DNA from: JAZDMK01 sp043800975
Lineage (GTDB): Bacteria > Bacteroidota > Bacteroidia > Bacteroidales > JAHJDW01
DNA: 20,194 bases
Direction: 5' to 3'
NCBI GenBank assembly: GCA_043800975.1
Contig: JAZDMK010000250.1
Coordinates: forward strand, 1 to 20,194
A program made the translations under genes and the position numbers. Position 1 is the stretch's first letter; every line of letters begins with the position of its first letter. The notes under the pieces were generated by a model that saw only the letters and a list, made by a program, of their open reading frames with translations, was not told the DNA's origin and searched no databases. Positions 1 through 7,035 of this stretch are shown here, piece by piece.

Positions 1-521
1 GTTGCAAAAAAGGTGAAAACGACCCCATGTTTTCTCTTAAGTCAAGAAAAGCCAGGTTGGCTGGAGAATGGGAGTTGTCGGAAGGAAGTGTAACCACAAT
101 CAATAGCGGCAGTAGTTACACATACTCATACAATGGTACAACATGCACTGAAACTTCGAATGGCACTACCGATACGTATCCTTACACCGAAACCATTAGT
201 TACAACAAAGACGGGTCCTTTGAGAAAACCACAACGAATGATGGAAACATCTATGCTCAGGAAGGATACTGGACATTTGGTTCTAAAGTAAAAGAAATTG
301 ATCTTAAAAATAAAGAATCAGTGATTGTCCGCGTTACTTCAACTACAAATACTATTTCCGGAACAACCACTACTACTACCTATGAGGGAACTCAATGCCC
401 GGTTAGTGAATTTGTAATTGATGAATTGAGTTCTAAAAAAATGGTTCGTTTCGTAGATGGCTCTTACGTCGGCGGATCTTCATTAACGCAAACCGGCACA
501 AAAACATTTGAGAAAAAATAG
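1..521 (+). CDS. Lipoprotein, 5' end outside the window
   Basis: The open frame runs in from the left edge. The first complete codon (3-5) is Cys, followed by KKGENDP and then the Met that would otherwise look like a start at 27. A Cys followed by short polar residues and a 'K.RLAGEW' segment is the usual start of a mature Bacteroidota lipoprotein, so the signal peptide and true start lie upstream of the window. The visible mature part is 172 residues. It is rich in Ser, Thr, Tyr and Gly, with alternating beta-type stretches (for example TVTTTYEGTQ-like strands) and a YWTFG motif, and looks like a small all-beta lipocalin-like domain (inference). It ends 6 bp from the convergent ccmC gene. 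Function unknown; probably anchored in the outer membrane or facing the periplasm. Confidence 0.8.
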   Translation, partial: CKKGENDPMFSLKSRKARLAGEWELSEGSVTTINSGSSYTYSYNGTTCTETSNGTTDTYPYTETISYNKDGSFEKTTTNDGNIYAQEGYWTFGSKVKEIDLKNKESVIVRVTSTTNTISGTTTTTTYEGTQCPVSEFVIDELSSKKMVRFVDGSYVGGSSLTQTGTKTFEKK

Positions 522-527
522 AAATCT

Positions 528-1169
528 TTATAAACTTTTCTTCAAAAACGCTCTTCTTACCCAGAACGCAATAATGATCCACCCCAGCACAGCCGGATAA
601 AAAACCAGGCGCATCGTATTATCAAGCGAAACAATACTTCCCATCATTGATTCGGTGCCACTGGCCGGGTGAATCGATTGGCCGCCCATGCGCGGGTATA
701 CGAGAAGAAAAAGTATTGACATAACAAAAGCAAAAATGTTATACACTGCAGCTACTTTTGTTTTTCGGGTGATATCAGAAACTGAATTTCGCAGTATTAA
801 ATAGGCAAACAACATAAAAAGAGAAAGCGCTGCGCCATTCAGTTTTGGATCATTAATCCACCATCTGCCCCACGCATATTGCGCCCAAAGCATTCCCGAA
901 ATAAGACCTATCAATCCAAAAAGTATAGCTGTTTTGGCTGCACTTAATGCGTGCATATCCTGATACGTTTTTTTGTTTTCAAGAACACGAATGCTGTAAA
1001 AAAAAGAAGTTGCCAGCATGGCTATCATGGCAAACCACATGGGTACATGATAAAAAACCATCCGGATGCTTTGACGAACAACAGGAAGATCGGGCACTTC
1101 CACAAGCATTCCGGCAACAAACGAATAAGCCACCAGAGCAAGTCCGATAATTTTCCAGTACGTTTTCAT
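528..1169 (-). CDS. ccmC: CcmC-like haem exporter / cytochrome c maturation membrane protein
   Basis: 213 residues with about six hydrophobic helices. CcmC binds haem at the periplasmic face of the inner membrane and passes it to CcmE for cytochrome c assembly. The visible hallmarks are His41 in FYHVPMW, the tryptophan-rich WWD-type motif at residues 100-109 (WGRWWINDPK) and His167 in QSIHPASG. The two histidines are the expected axial haem ligands. The motif reads WWIND where proteobacterial CcmC has WWxWD, as is usual for Bacteroidota. The gene follows ccmB with a 2-bp gap, so the two are co-transcribed. No ccmE or CcmA ATPase gene is in the window: the next gene downstream is convergent, so the rest of the system must lie elsewhere. 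Confidence 0.88.
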   Translation of the reverse strand: MKTYWKIIGLALVAYSFVAGMLVEVPDLPVVRQSIRMVFYHVPMWFAMIAMLATSFFYSIRVLENKKTYQDMHALSAAKTAILFGLIGLISGMLWAQYAWGRWWINDPKLNGAALSLFMLFAYLILRNSVSDITRKTKVAAVYNIFAFVMSILFLLVYPRMGGQSIHPASGTESMMGSIVSLDNTMRLVFYPAVLGWIIIAFWVRRAFLKKSL

Positions 1170-1171
1170 CG

Positions 1172-1816
1172 TTAATCTTTACATAAGAATGGATATAAAA
1201 GTGCTGACATAGCTGCAGCAGAGAGCGAAATCAGAAAAATCAACAGTATCTGAGCTGAGGCAAACTGAGAAGTTTGTCCGTTCAAAGCAAGATACCCTGT
1301 CGAGGAACAAGCTACCAGCAAAGGGATACAGAGAGGAATCCCAATCACTGCTGACAAAACAAAACTTCCTCCACCCAGAGAAGAAAGCGCTTCCGAAAAA
1401 GTAAGAACTGCTGAAAGGCCACAACTACCAGCTAATGCAGTAAGAAGAAATATTTCAATTTTAATTTCAGGAAGAGGAAAAAAATAATAAAAAAGTAAAA
1501 ATAAAAGAAATGCAGTAGAAATTAAAATTACTGTGTTGTATAACATACGTGCAAGAATAAATGCACGCGGTGAAGCCAGCGTCAAAATAAATATTCTTTG
1601 CTCATGCGACATACGAAGCCGGGATGCGGCACCCAGTGCAGCAAACGTAAGTATGATCCAATAAATAGCATTCCATGATGAAAGATCTGGTGATGAAGAT
1701 GGAAAACTTAACCTGACCAGATATGCTGAAATACCAATAAACAAGATCAATCCAGCAATCGATGAAAGCTTTCTGAAATCAGAAACAATATCCAGAAGAA
1801 AAAAATTCCGTATCAT
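1172..1816 (-). CDS. ccmB: CcmB-like haem exporter ABC permease
   Basis: 214 residues, strongly hydrophobic, with about six membrane helices (roughly 20-36, 50-64, 94-112, 123-142, 150-170, 187-210). This matches CcmB, the permease of the CcmABC(D) complex that works with CcmC in haem delivery to CcmE. A cytoplasmic stretch with SRLRMSHEQRIFILTLASPR (residues 65-84) matches the conserved CcmB segment 'F..ER..G.L..L...P'. The identification also rests on the 2-bp spacing to ccmC. A TACATTTG box (1823-1830) lies immediately upstream, inside the edge of the neighbouring terminator. Transcription from it would give an almost leaderless mRNA. The alternative is read-through from the upstream T9SS gene. 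Confidence 0.82.
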   Translation of the reverse strand: MIRNFFLLDIVSDFRKLSSIAGLILFIGISAYLVRLSFPSSSPDLSSWNAIYWIILTFAALGAASRLRMSHEQRIFILTLASPRAFILARMLYNTVILISTAFLLFLLFYYFFPLPEIKIEIFLLTALAGSCGLSAVLTFSEALSSLGGGSFVLSAVIGIPLCIPLLVACSSTGYLALNGQTSQFASAQILLIFLISLSAAAMSALLYPFLCKD

Positions 1817-1822
1817 TTAAAA

Positions 1823-1849
1823 CAAATGTAAAAAAAAAGTCCCTGCAAA
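1823..1849 (-). promoter_or_regulatory. Possible ccmBC promoter overlapping a terminator
   Basis: On the minus strand TACATTTG (1823-1830) fits the Bacteroidota -7 consensus TAnnTTTG. A TTTG (1846-1849) lies 15 bp upstream of it, shorter than the usual spacing of about 17-23 bp. The -33-like element falls in the loop of the terminator hairpin 1830-1865. The predicted start of transcription is at about the ATG at 1816. Confidence 0.4.
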
Positions 1850-1865
1850 CGCAGAGACTTTTTTT
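1830..1865 (-). terminator. Hairpin terminator of the first T9SS paralogue
   Basis: A-tract, GTCcCTGC, loop AAAC, GCAGaGAC, T-tract. This is an 8-bp stem with one C/A mismatch, bracketed by A and T runs, so it could work in both directions. It lies 20 bp beyond the stop codon of the gene ending at 1885. Near copies are at 4898-4932, 3911-3941 and 6984-7015. Confidence 0.85.
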
Positions 1866-1884
1866 ATATCAAAAATGAAATCGA

Positions 1885-3807
1885 TTACTCAACAATCATT
1901 TTACGTGTCACTGAATTTTCACCGGCACGAACAGTGTAAAAATAAACACCTGAAGTAAGTTTGCTTCCGTCAATCACAACATTGTGCGATCCGCTGGCAA
2001 CATTACCTTTGTTGATCGTCATCACTTTCTGACCCATGATATTGGTAACTTCAACACTCAGTGTAGTAGCTTTTGCAAGATTTACATTGATCGTAGATGT
2101 TGTACTGAAAGGATTCGGATAGTTTTGAGAGATGGATGAAATCACGCTGTTGTTTTCTTCAACACCTACAAATGCAGCTTTAGGAACTACTACACCACTG
2201 AAGTAGTAATGCGTGCAAGGGTCAGTAGAAAGAGCACCATGAGTTGTTGTTGTTAGGGGAATTTCATAATTGGTAGCATCTTCAAATACATCAGTAGCAG
2301 CAAAATGCCAGTAGTTGGCGCCATCATAAGCAGTACCACGTGTCATGCTGAATTCGTTGGTAATAATACCTGAGTTCACATCACGGCCACGAATATAAAG
2401 GTCAGGAGCCATAACCATATCAAAGAATGAAGTATCACTATCAGCCCATGTGAAAAACACACGTTCGCCATTGTTGCTTTTTGAAAGCTGAATTCTGTGA
2501 TCCCAGCCGGTAGGGCTTGAACCCTGTAAGCCACTAGCTGCATCTACATCTAAAGTAAGAATTGTGTCAATTGTTTTTGCATCCCAGCCAGTTGGGGTTG
2601 TGAAAATATCCCAAATTACGCGGTCTTCATACATGAAAGTATATCCCAGTGAGTCAGCATGTGAAGAAAAACCACATTGTATAAGTGAAGCCAAATGGAG
2701 GTTTCCGTTTGCATCGACCAATGCATCATCACCTGAACCAGAAGAGAAGAATACACGTGGACGACCGGTATGACCTACATATGTCCACCAATCATCCAGT
2801 TTTGCCTTTAATTCAGTAGTTGGTGTGCTTGCGTAAAAATCAAAAAAGGGAACCAATGTCCATGTTGCACCACTGTTAATTGTTTTTTTAACAATCGGAA
2901 CCCAGTCGTTATTAACATTGGCAGTACTTGAATCTATACCATACATCACAGCATAACCAATTGTACCGTCATCTGACCATGCCATAGCCCAACCAGATAT
3001 GAGATCGTCACCGGTTGAAGCTTCATTCTTTGCAGCAACTGACAATGGAGTCATTGTCCAGTCAAAATTATTTGTTCCTGTGTTGAACGTACCGTTCCAG
3101 ATTGAAACACCCGGATAAAGAGCCGGGGAAGCACCAGAAACACCAGCATCGCCCATTACGTGAACTTTTCCGTCGTTGCAAGCCTGAAAATTGATACGCG
3201 AAAATTCATGACGTGTAGGAGAATCCAGCGGAGCATATAATACATTGTTGCAGATTGTACTGTCAACACGGCAGCTTCCGAAAAAATCATGATCCCATGT
3301 ACCTGCATTATGAGAAATACCGGAATAAGAAATAAAACATTCATCAGCCGAAGTTGCAGCTGCGGGTTTATAAAGCACACCGGAAGGATAACGATTACTG
3401 TGCGTAGCATCGTTAATGGTTGGAAGCTGTGTAGCTCCAAAAGTTGCACCTTTGTCCTTTGTAAATGATCCGATGACATGATCACCGGTCCATCCGTAAG
3501 AGCCACCTCCACGGGCTACGAAAAGAGCCGTGTTGTATGAAGGTAAAGCCGAAAGGCAGGAAGAACTGGAAACGATCAGTGTGATCACGTTTGCAGAAGA
3601 TCCAAAAACAGTCTTGTTCAGGGCTTTTGAACCTGAAGTAGTGGCATTGAGCTGCTGGGTCGGACCGGCATTCATCATGACGCTCTGATCAGCAATTGTC
3701 CGGGTTTGCATTTTATTGATTTCTTTCCGGGGGGCAAGTTTGTTAACCTGTGCAACGGAAACGTAACCAATACCCAGCGCAAGAGTTAATAGTAATAATT
3801 TTTTCAT
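1885..3807 (-). CDS. Secreted Asp-box protein with T9SS sorting domain (paralogue 1)
   Basis: 640 residues using the start at 3807, which begins a clean signal peptide (MKKLLLLTLALGIGYVSVAQ). The longer frame to 3852 adds 15 hydrophilic residues, overlaps the promoter and is rejected. The body is beta-rich, with an Asp-box-like TKDKGATF (residues 116-123) and a second box, TINSGATW, in which the usual Asp is Asn. Asp boxes mark beta-propellers of the sialidase/sortilin type, but no sialidase active site is evident. Blocks shared with the paralogues include ATHSNRYPSG, SHNAGTWDHD, WWTYVGHTGRPRVFF and DSDTSFFDMVMAPD. The last ~80 residues, from SQNYPNPFS to RKMIVE, form a type-A Por secretion domain that directs export by the type IX system and cleavage or attachment at the surface. 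Substrate and role are unknown. Confidence 0.9.
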   Translation of the reverse strand: MKKLLLLTLALGIGYVSVAQVNKLAPRKEINKMQTRTIADQSVMMNAGPTQQLNATTSGSKALNKTVFGSSANVITLIVSSSSCLSALPSYNTALFVARGGGSYGWTGDHVIGSFTKDKGATFGATQLPTINDATHSNRYPSGVLYKPAAATSADECFISYSGISHNAGTWDHDFFGSCRVDSTICNNVLYAPLDSPTRHEFSRINFQACNDGKVHVMGDAGVSGASPALYPGVSIWNGTFNTGTNNFDWTMTPLSVAAKNEASTGDDLISGWAMAWSDDGTIGYAVMYGIDSSTANVNNDWVPIVKKTINSGATWTLVPFFDFYASTPTTELKAKLDDWWTYVGHTGRPRVFFSSGSGDDALVDANGNLHLASLIQCGFSSHADSLGYTFMYEDRVIWDIFTTPTGWDAKTIDTILTLDVDAASGLQGSSPTGWDHRIQLSKSNNGERVFFTWADSDTSFFDMVMAPDLYIRGRDVNSGIITNEFSMTRGTAYDGANYWHFAATDVFEDATNYEIPLTTTTHGALSTDPCTHYYFSGVVVPKAAFVGVEENNSVISSISQNYPNPFSTTSTINVNLAKATTLSVEVTNIMGQKVMTINKGNVASGSHNVVIDGSKLTSGVYFYTVRAGENSVTRKMIVE

Positions 3808-3849
3808 TTCTCTTTTGGGTTTTAAGTTATTTGATGGTTTAATTGGGAG

Positions 3850-3876
3850 CAAATGTAATAAATGTTTTTTAACAAA
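3850..3876 (-). promoter_or_regulatory. Promoter of T9SS paralogue 1
   Basis: Minus-strand TACATTTG at 3850-3857 fits TAnnTTTG and is 43 bp from the start codon. A TTTG (3873-3876) stands 15 bp upstream, a little closer than usual. The same layout precedes the two sister genes. Confidence 0.55.
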
Positions 3877-3910
3877 ATTTCATCTGTATTTCATGAGACA
3901 AGTATTAAAC

Positions 3911-3941
3911 AAAAAAAGTCCCTTCGAAAAGAGACTTTTTT
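3911..3941 (-). terminator. Orphan copy of the T9SS-gene terminator
   Basis: A-tract, GTCcCTT, loop CGAA, AAGaGAC, T-tract. The hairpin core is identical to the terminator of paralogue 3 (6984-7015). No gene now ends just before it on the minus strand: its upstream side (3942-4890) holds only repeats. It is symmetric, so termination of plus-strand transcripts is possible. It may be the relic of a lost fourth gene. Confidence 0.7.
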
Positions 3942-4475
3942 AAAAATTAAATCTTATATCTTATGTAGCAAAAATTCTGATCTAATCACATGTTCAGCCC
4001 CGTCCTGCGAGCATTGAACTGTCGGTAGTGGCATTGGCGGGAGCAGTTGTAGTGGCAGTGGCGGGAGCAGTTAAAAGTTATTGGTTATTTAGTTATTAGG
4101 TTGTAATCAGTTGGTTTTTTTAACCACAGATGACACCGATAACCACAGATAATACACAGATTAAAACAGTGGTGGGAGTAGTTAAAAGTTATTGGTTATT
4201 TAGTTATAAAGTTATTGGGTTATTTCGGATTTGTTTTTAGCTGTGATACCAAGTTACACAAAAAATGGCAGTGGCAGAAGCAGTTTCTCATCGAAGTATT
4301 CGCCCAATTGTTCATTTTTTAAATGTGCTCATGAGGCTCAACCCTTCGGGTTTCGGTTACGAATGAATACGAACTTACGAAATACGAAAGAGCGTAGAAG
4401 AATGCAACATGTTTTTTACTGTTCGGTTTTCTATTGCACGCAGAAACGCAAAGAACGCAGACAACACCGGGATCG
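3942..4475. repeat. Mosaic of short intergenic repeats
   Basis: No credible gene is seen. The stretch contains: a 24-bp tandem pair (4025-4048 and 4049-4072, one base apart) rich in GTGGCRKTGGCGGGAG; a 37-bp direct repeat (4060-4096 and 4171-4207, two differences) running into GTTATTGG-type sequence; two copies of TAACCACAGAT (from 4119 and 4139); a perfect hairpin AACCCTTCGGGTT (4340-4352); a TACGAA-rich run (about 4358-4385); and an ACGCAGAAACGCAAAGAACG run (from 4438) of a type common between bacterial genes. The GTTATTGG motif recurs at 9258-9325. Confidence 0.75.
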
Positions 4476-4478
4476 TTG

Positions 4479-4885
4479 GTTACATGACCAAGATCGATCA
4501 TGGTTACACAACTGCGGACGTTGCTGACAGTCCGTTGGATGACGCTTACACGGCGTTGGACGTTGCTGACGAGACGTTGGGTCATGCTTACACGGCGTTG
4601 GACGTTGCTTACGAGGCGTTGGACGTTGGTGACAGTCCGTTGGGTCATGCTTACACGGCTAAGATCGTTGGTTACACGGCTAAGATCGATGCTTACACGG
4701 CTAAGATCGTTGGTTACACGGCTAAGATCGATGCTTACACGGCTAAGATCGATGCTTACACGGCTAAGATCGTTGGTTACACGGCTAAGATCGTTGGTTA
4801 CAGAACTGCGGACGTTGCGGACAAAATCGCGGACGATGGTTACACGAATGCGGACGATGCTGACTGCCGCTGGAGCGGCGGTTAC
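4479..4885. repeat. 21-bp tandem repeat array, about 19 units
   Basis: Units of 21 bp start with TTACAC (or TGACAG and similar) and end in GACGTTGS or GATCGWTGS. Seven central units (4650-4796) are almost identical, TTACACGGCTAAGATCGWTGS, differing only at the W/S positions. The outer units keep the ends but vary in the centre (AACTGC, GGCGTT, GAATGC, AGTCCGTTGG). The first unit carries a 3-bp insertion. Since 21 is a multiple of 3, all three frames can read as heptad repeats (for example A-Y-T-A-K-I-D or L-T-R-L-R-S-M). That explains the long open frames here on both strands. I see no signal peptide, no Bacteroidota promoter and no homology to suggest a real protein, so it is annotated as a non-coding tandem repeat. 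Confidence 0.85.
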
Positions 4886-4897
4886 TAGTTATTCGAG

Positions 4898-4932
4898 AAA
4901 AAAAAAGTCCCTGCAATCGCAGAGACTTTTTT
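4898..4932 (-). terminator. Hairpin terminator of T9SS paralogue 2
   Basis: A-tract, GTCcCTGC, loop AATC, GCAGaGAC, T-tract, 21 bp beyond the stop codon at 4953. It differs from the terminator at 1830-1865 by a single loop base. The sequence from hairpin to stop codon is also nearly the same in both places. Confidence 0.85.
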
Positions 4933-4952
4933 AATATCAAAAATGAAATCGA

Positions 4953-6893
4953 TTACTCAACAATCATCTTACGTGTTACTGAATTTTCACCAGCACGTAC
5001 AGTGTAGAAATAAACACCTGAAGTAAGTTTGCTTCCGTCGATCACAACATTGTGTGAACCGCTAGCAACATTACCTTTGTTGATGGTCATGATTTTCTGA
5101 CCCATGATGTTGGTAACATCAATACTGAGTGTTGTTGCTTTCGAGAGGTTAACACTAATCGTAGTAGTGTTACTGAAAGGATTGGGATAATTCTGAGTTA
5201 CCCATGAGTCTGTGTTTTCATTATGTTCATTTACACCAACAACCTGAACACCGCTGAAATAATAGTGTACGACAGGATCAGTACTGGTGGCACCGTTGGT
5301 TGTAGTTGTAATAGGAATTTCGAAAACATTGGGTGATACTTCAAATGCTTTGTTAGATACATACATCCAGAAGTTAGCACCATCGAATGCAGAACCACGT
5401 GTTACAGACAAACGTTCTGTTACTGCTGGTGTTGTAGCATCAACATCAGAGCTGCGGATAAAAATATCCGGGGCCATTACCATATCAAAGAATGAAGTAT
5501 CAGAGTCTGTCCAAACATAGAATACTTTACTTCCGTCAGGGGAAGTGCTCATCTGCGCTCTGTGATCCCAGCCATCAGGGTCTCCGGGAAGACCGTTGGC
5601 TTCATCAACTGCAGCTGTGAAAAGGGTATCCACAACAATTCCACCCCAGCTTCCGGCCGATGTTGTGAAAACATCAAACATTACCTGAGGTTCATTAGCA
5701 AATGAATAAAAGAGTGAATCAGGATCAGAAGAATATCCGCACTGAATAAGACTTAAAATATGCAGGTTGTTGTTTTTGTCAACGATTGCATCGTAACCCG
5801 ATTCGCGGAATTCATTTTCTCTGCGAAACCATACACGTGGAGTTCCACTGTTTCCCAATGTGGTATTCCACCATTCTGTAATTTTCGAATTAACAGCAGG
5901 AATCGTTCTGAAATCGAATCCGGGCATTTTAGTCCATGTAGTACCGTGGTCTGTAGTTTTAAAAATTTGTGGGATCACAGAATTATCAAAATTATTTGTT
6001 CCACCAGTTGTGTCAATGCCAATAGTATAAACATAACCTACGGCACCATCTTCGCTCCATGCCATATGGTTCGAATTGTTTCCGCCGAAATGATCATCAC
6101 CGGTAGATGCTTCATTTAACAAATGCAGTGATAAGCGTTTCTGTGCCCAGTCAAAGTTGTTGTTTACAGCATTGAAAGTTCCCTGCCATACACTCAGTCC
6201 TGTGAACAAACGGGGTGCTGCTGCCTGATCGTCTCCACCAGCCAGTGAGTATACTTTTCCATCTCCGCAGGCAGAAAAAGAAAACATACTGAATTGATGG
6301 TACTGTGGTGAATCCAGCGGTGCATACAATACGCTTCCGAAAGTACTGTCCAGGCGCATGCTTCCATAATAATCATGATCCCAGGTTCCGGCGTTATGCG
6401 ATGTTCCTTCATAAGCAACAAATGCATTGCTGATATTCGTGTTTCCGGCAGGATTGAAAATTGATCCCGAAGGGTAACGGTTACTGTGCGTGGCATCATC
6501 AATATTCAGCACCTGCATATTATTAAAAGTACTGCCATTGTCCGTTGTCCAGGTTGCTACAACCTGATTGCTGTTAAATCCGAACGAACCGCCGCCGCGG
6601 GCAACAAACATGGCCGCATCCAGATCAGCATTTACAGTCAGGCAATGTTCCTGGCTGAAAAGTACAGACAGAATGTTTCCTGAAGATGCAAAAGCAGTTT
6701 TAGCCATTGCTTTGGTTCCTTTGGTGGTAGTGTTGAACGGAAGAGCAGGGCCTGAATTCGGCATCTGTTTATCGGCAACATAGGTTGTTTTGTTTAAGGG
6801 CGAATTTTTTGACGCTCTCAGATTCTTGCTTACCTGTGCCATGGATGCGAATCCAATTCCCAGTGCAAGTGTCATAAGTAGAATTTTTTTCAT
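4953..6893 (-). CDS. Secreted Asp-box protein with T9SS sorting domain (paralogue 2)
   Basis: 646 residues. The signal peptide is MKKILLMTLALGIGFASMAQ. Two good Asp boxes are visible, TTDNGSTF (116-123) and TTDHGTTW (313-320), suggesting a beta-propeller. The body is the most divergent of the three paralogues but keeps ATHSNRYPSG, SHNAGTWDHD, MAWSEDGAVGY, GTPRVWF and DSDTSFFDMVMAPD in order. The C-terminal ~80 residues (TQNYPNPFS to RKMIVE) are a T9SS type-A sorting domain, and the last 52 residues differ from paralogue 1 by one residue (QKIM against QKVM). The protein is expected at the cell surface or in the medium; ligand or enzyme activity is unknown. It has its own promoter and terminator, so it is probably transcribed alone. 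Confidence 0.9.
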   Translation of the reverse strand: MKKILLMTLALGIGFASMAQVSKNLRASKNSPLNKTTYVADKQMPNSGPALPFNTTTKGTKAMAKTAFASSGNILSVLFSQEHCLTVNADLDAAMFVARGGGSFGFNSNQVVATWTTDNGSTFNNMQVLNIDDATHSNRYPSGSIFNPAGNTNISNAFVAYEGTSHNAGTWDHDYYGSMRLDSTFGSVLYAPLDSPQYHQFSMFSFSACGDGKVYSLAGGDDQAAAPRLFTGLSVWQGTFNAVNNNFDWAQKRLSLHLLNEASTGDDHFGGNNSNHMAWSEDGAVGYVYTIGIDTTGGTNNFDNSVIPQIFKTTDHGTTWTKMPGFDFRTIPAVNSKITEWWNTTLGNSGTPRVWFRRENEFRESGYDAIVDKNNNLHILSLIQCGYSSDPDSLFYSFANEPQVMFDVFTTSAGSWGGIVVDTLFTAAVDEANGLPGDPDGWDHRAQMSTSPDGSKVFYVWTDSDTSFFDMVMAPDIFIRSSDVDATTPAVTERLSVTRGSAFDGANFWMYVSNKAFEVSPNVFEIPITTTTNGATSTDPVVHYYFSGVQVVGVNEHNENTDSWVTQNYPNPFSNTTTISVNLSKATTLSIDVTNIMGQKIMTINKGNVASGSHNVVIDGSKLTSGVYFYTVRAGENSVTRKMIVE

Positions 6894-6930
6894 CTTTTTA
6901 AAATTTTTAGTTAATTAATGAACTGTTTAG

Positions 6931-6963
6931 CAAAAGTAATAATTGTTTTAAAATCGTTACAAA
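6931..6963 (-). promoter_or_regulatory. Promoter of T9SS paralogue 2
   Basis: Minus-strand TACTTTTG (6931-6938) matches TAnnTTTG, with TTTG (6960-6963) 21 bp upstream as the -33 element. The -7 box lies 38 bp from the start codon, exactly as in paralogue 3. Confidence 0.65.
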
Positions 6964-6983
6964 TATATAGACAAGCTTTGAAT

Positions 6984-7015
6984 AAAAAAAGTCCCTTCGA
7001 AAAGAGACTTTTTTT
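6984..7015 (-). terminator. Hairpin terminator of T9SS paralogue 3
   Basis: A-tract, GTCcCTT, loop CGAA, AAGaGAC, T-tract, 21 bp beyond the stop codon at 7036. Its core is identical to the orphan hairpin at 3911-3941. Confidence 0.85.
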
Positions 7016-7035
7016 AAATAATATTGAAGATATAA

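Noticed and set aside
947..1175. Plus-strand open frames opposite ccmC
   Set aside because: Shadows of the well-supported minus-strand membrane protein.
3808..3852. Longer start for T9SS paralogue 1
   Set aside because: It adds 15 polar residues before an obvious signal peptide and would run into the promoter box at 3850-3857.
4479..4885. CRISPR array
   Set aside because: Units are only 21 bp and contiguous, with no 30-40 bp unique spacers, and there are no cas genes in the window.
4409..4934. Overlapping open frames (159 and 144 residues on plus, 109 on minus) through the 21-bp array
   Set aside because: The frames are a by-product of a repeat whose length is a multiple of three and lacks stops. 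There is no signal peptide, promoter or recognisable domain, and three frames cannot all be real.
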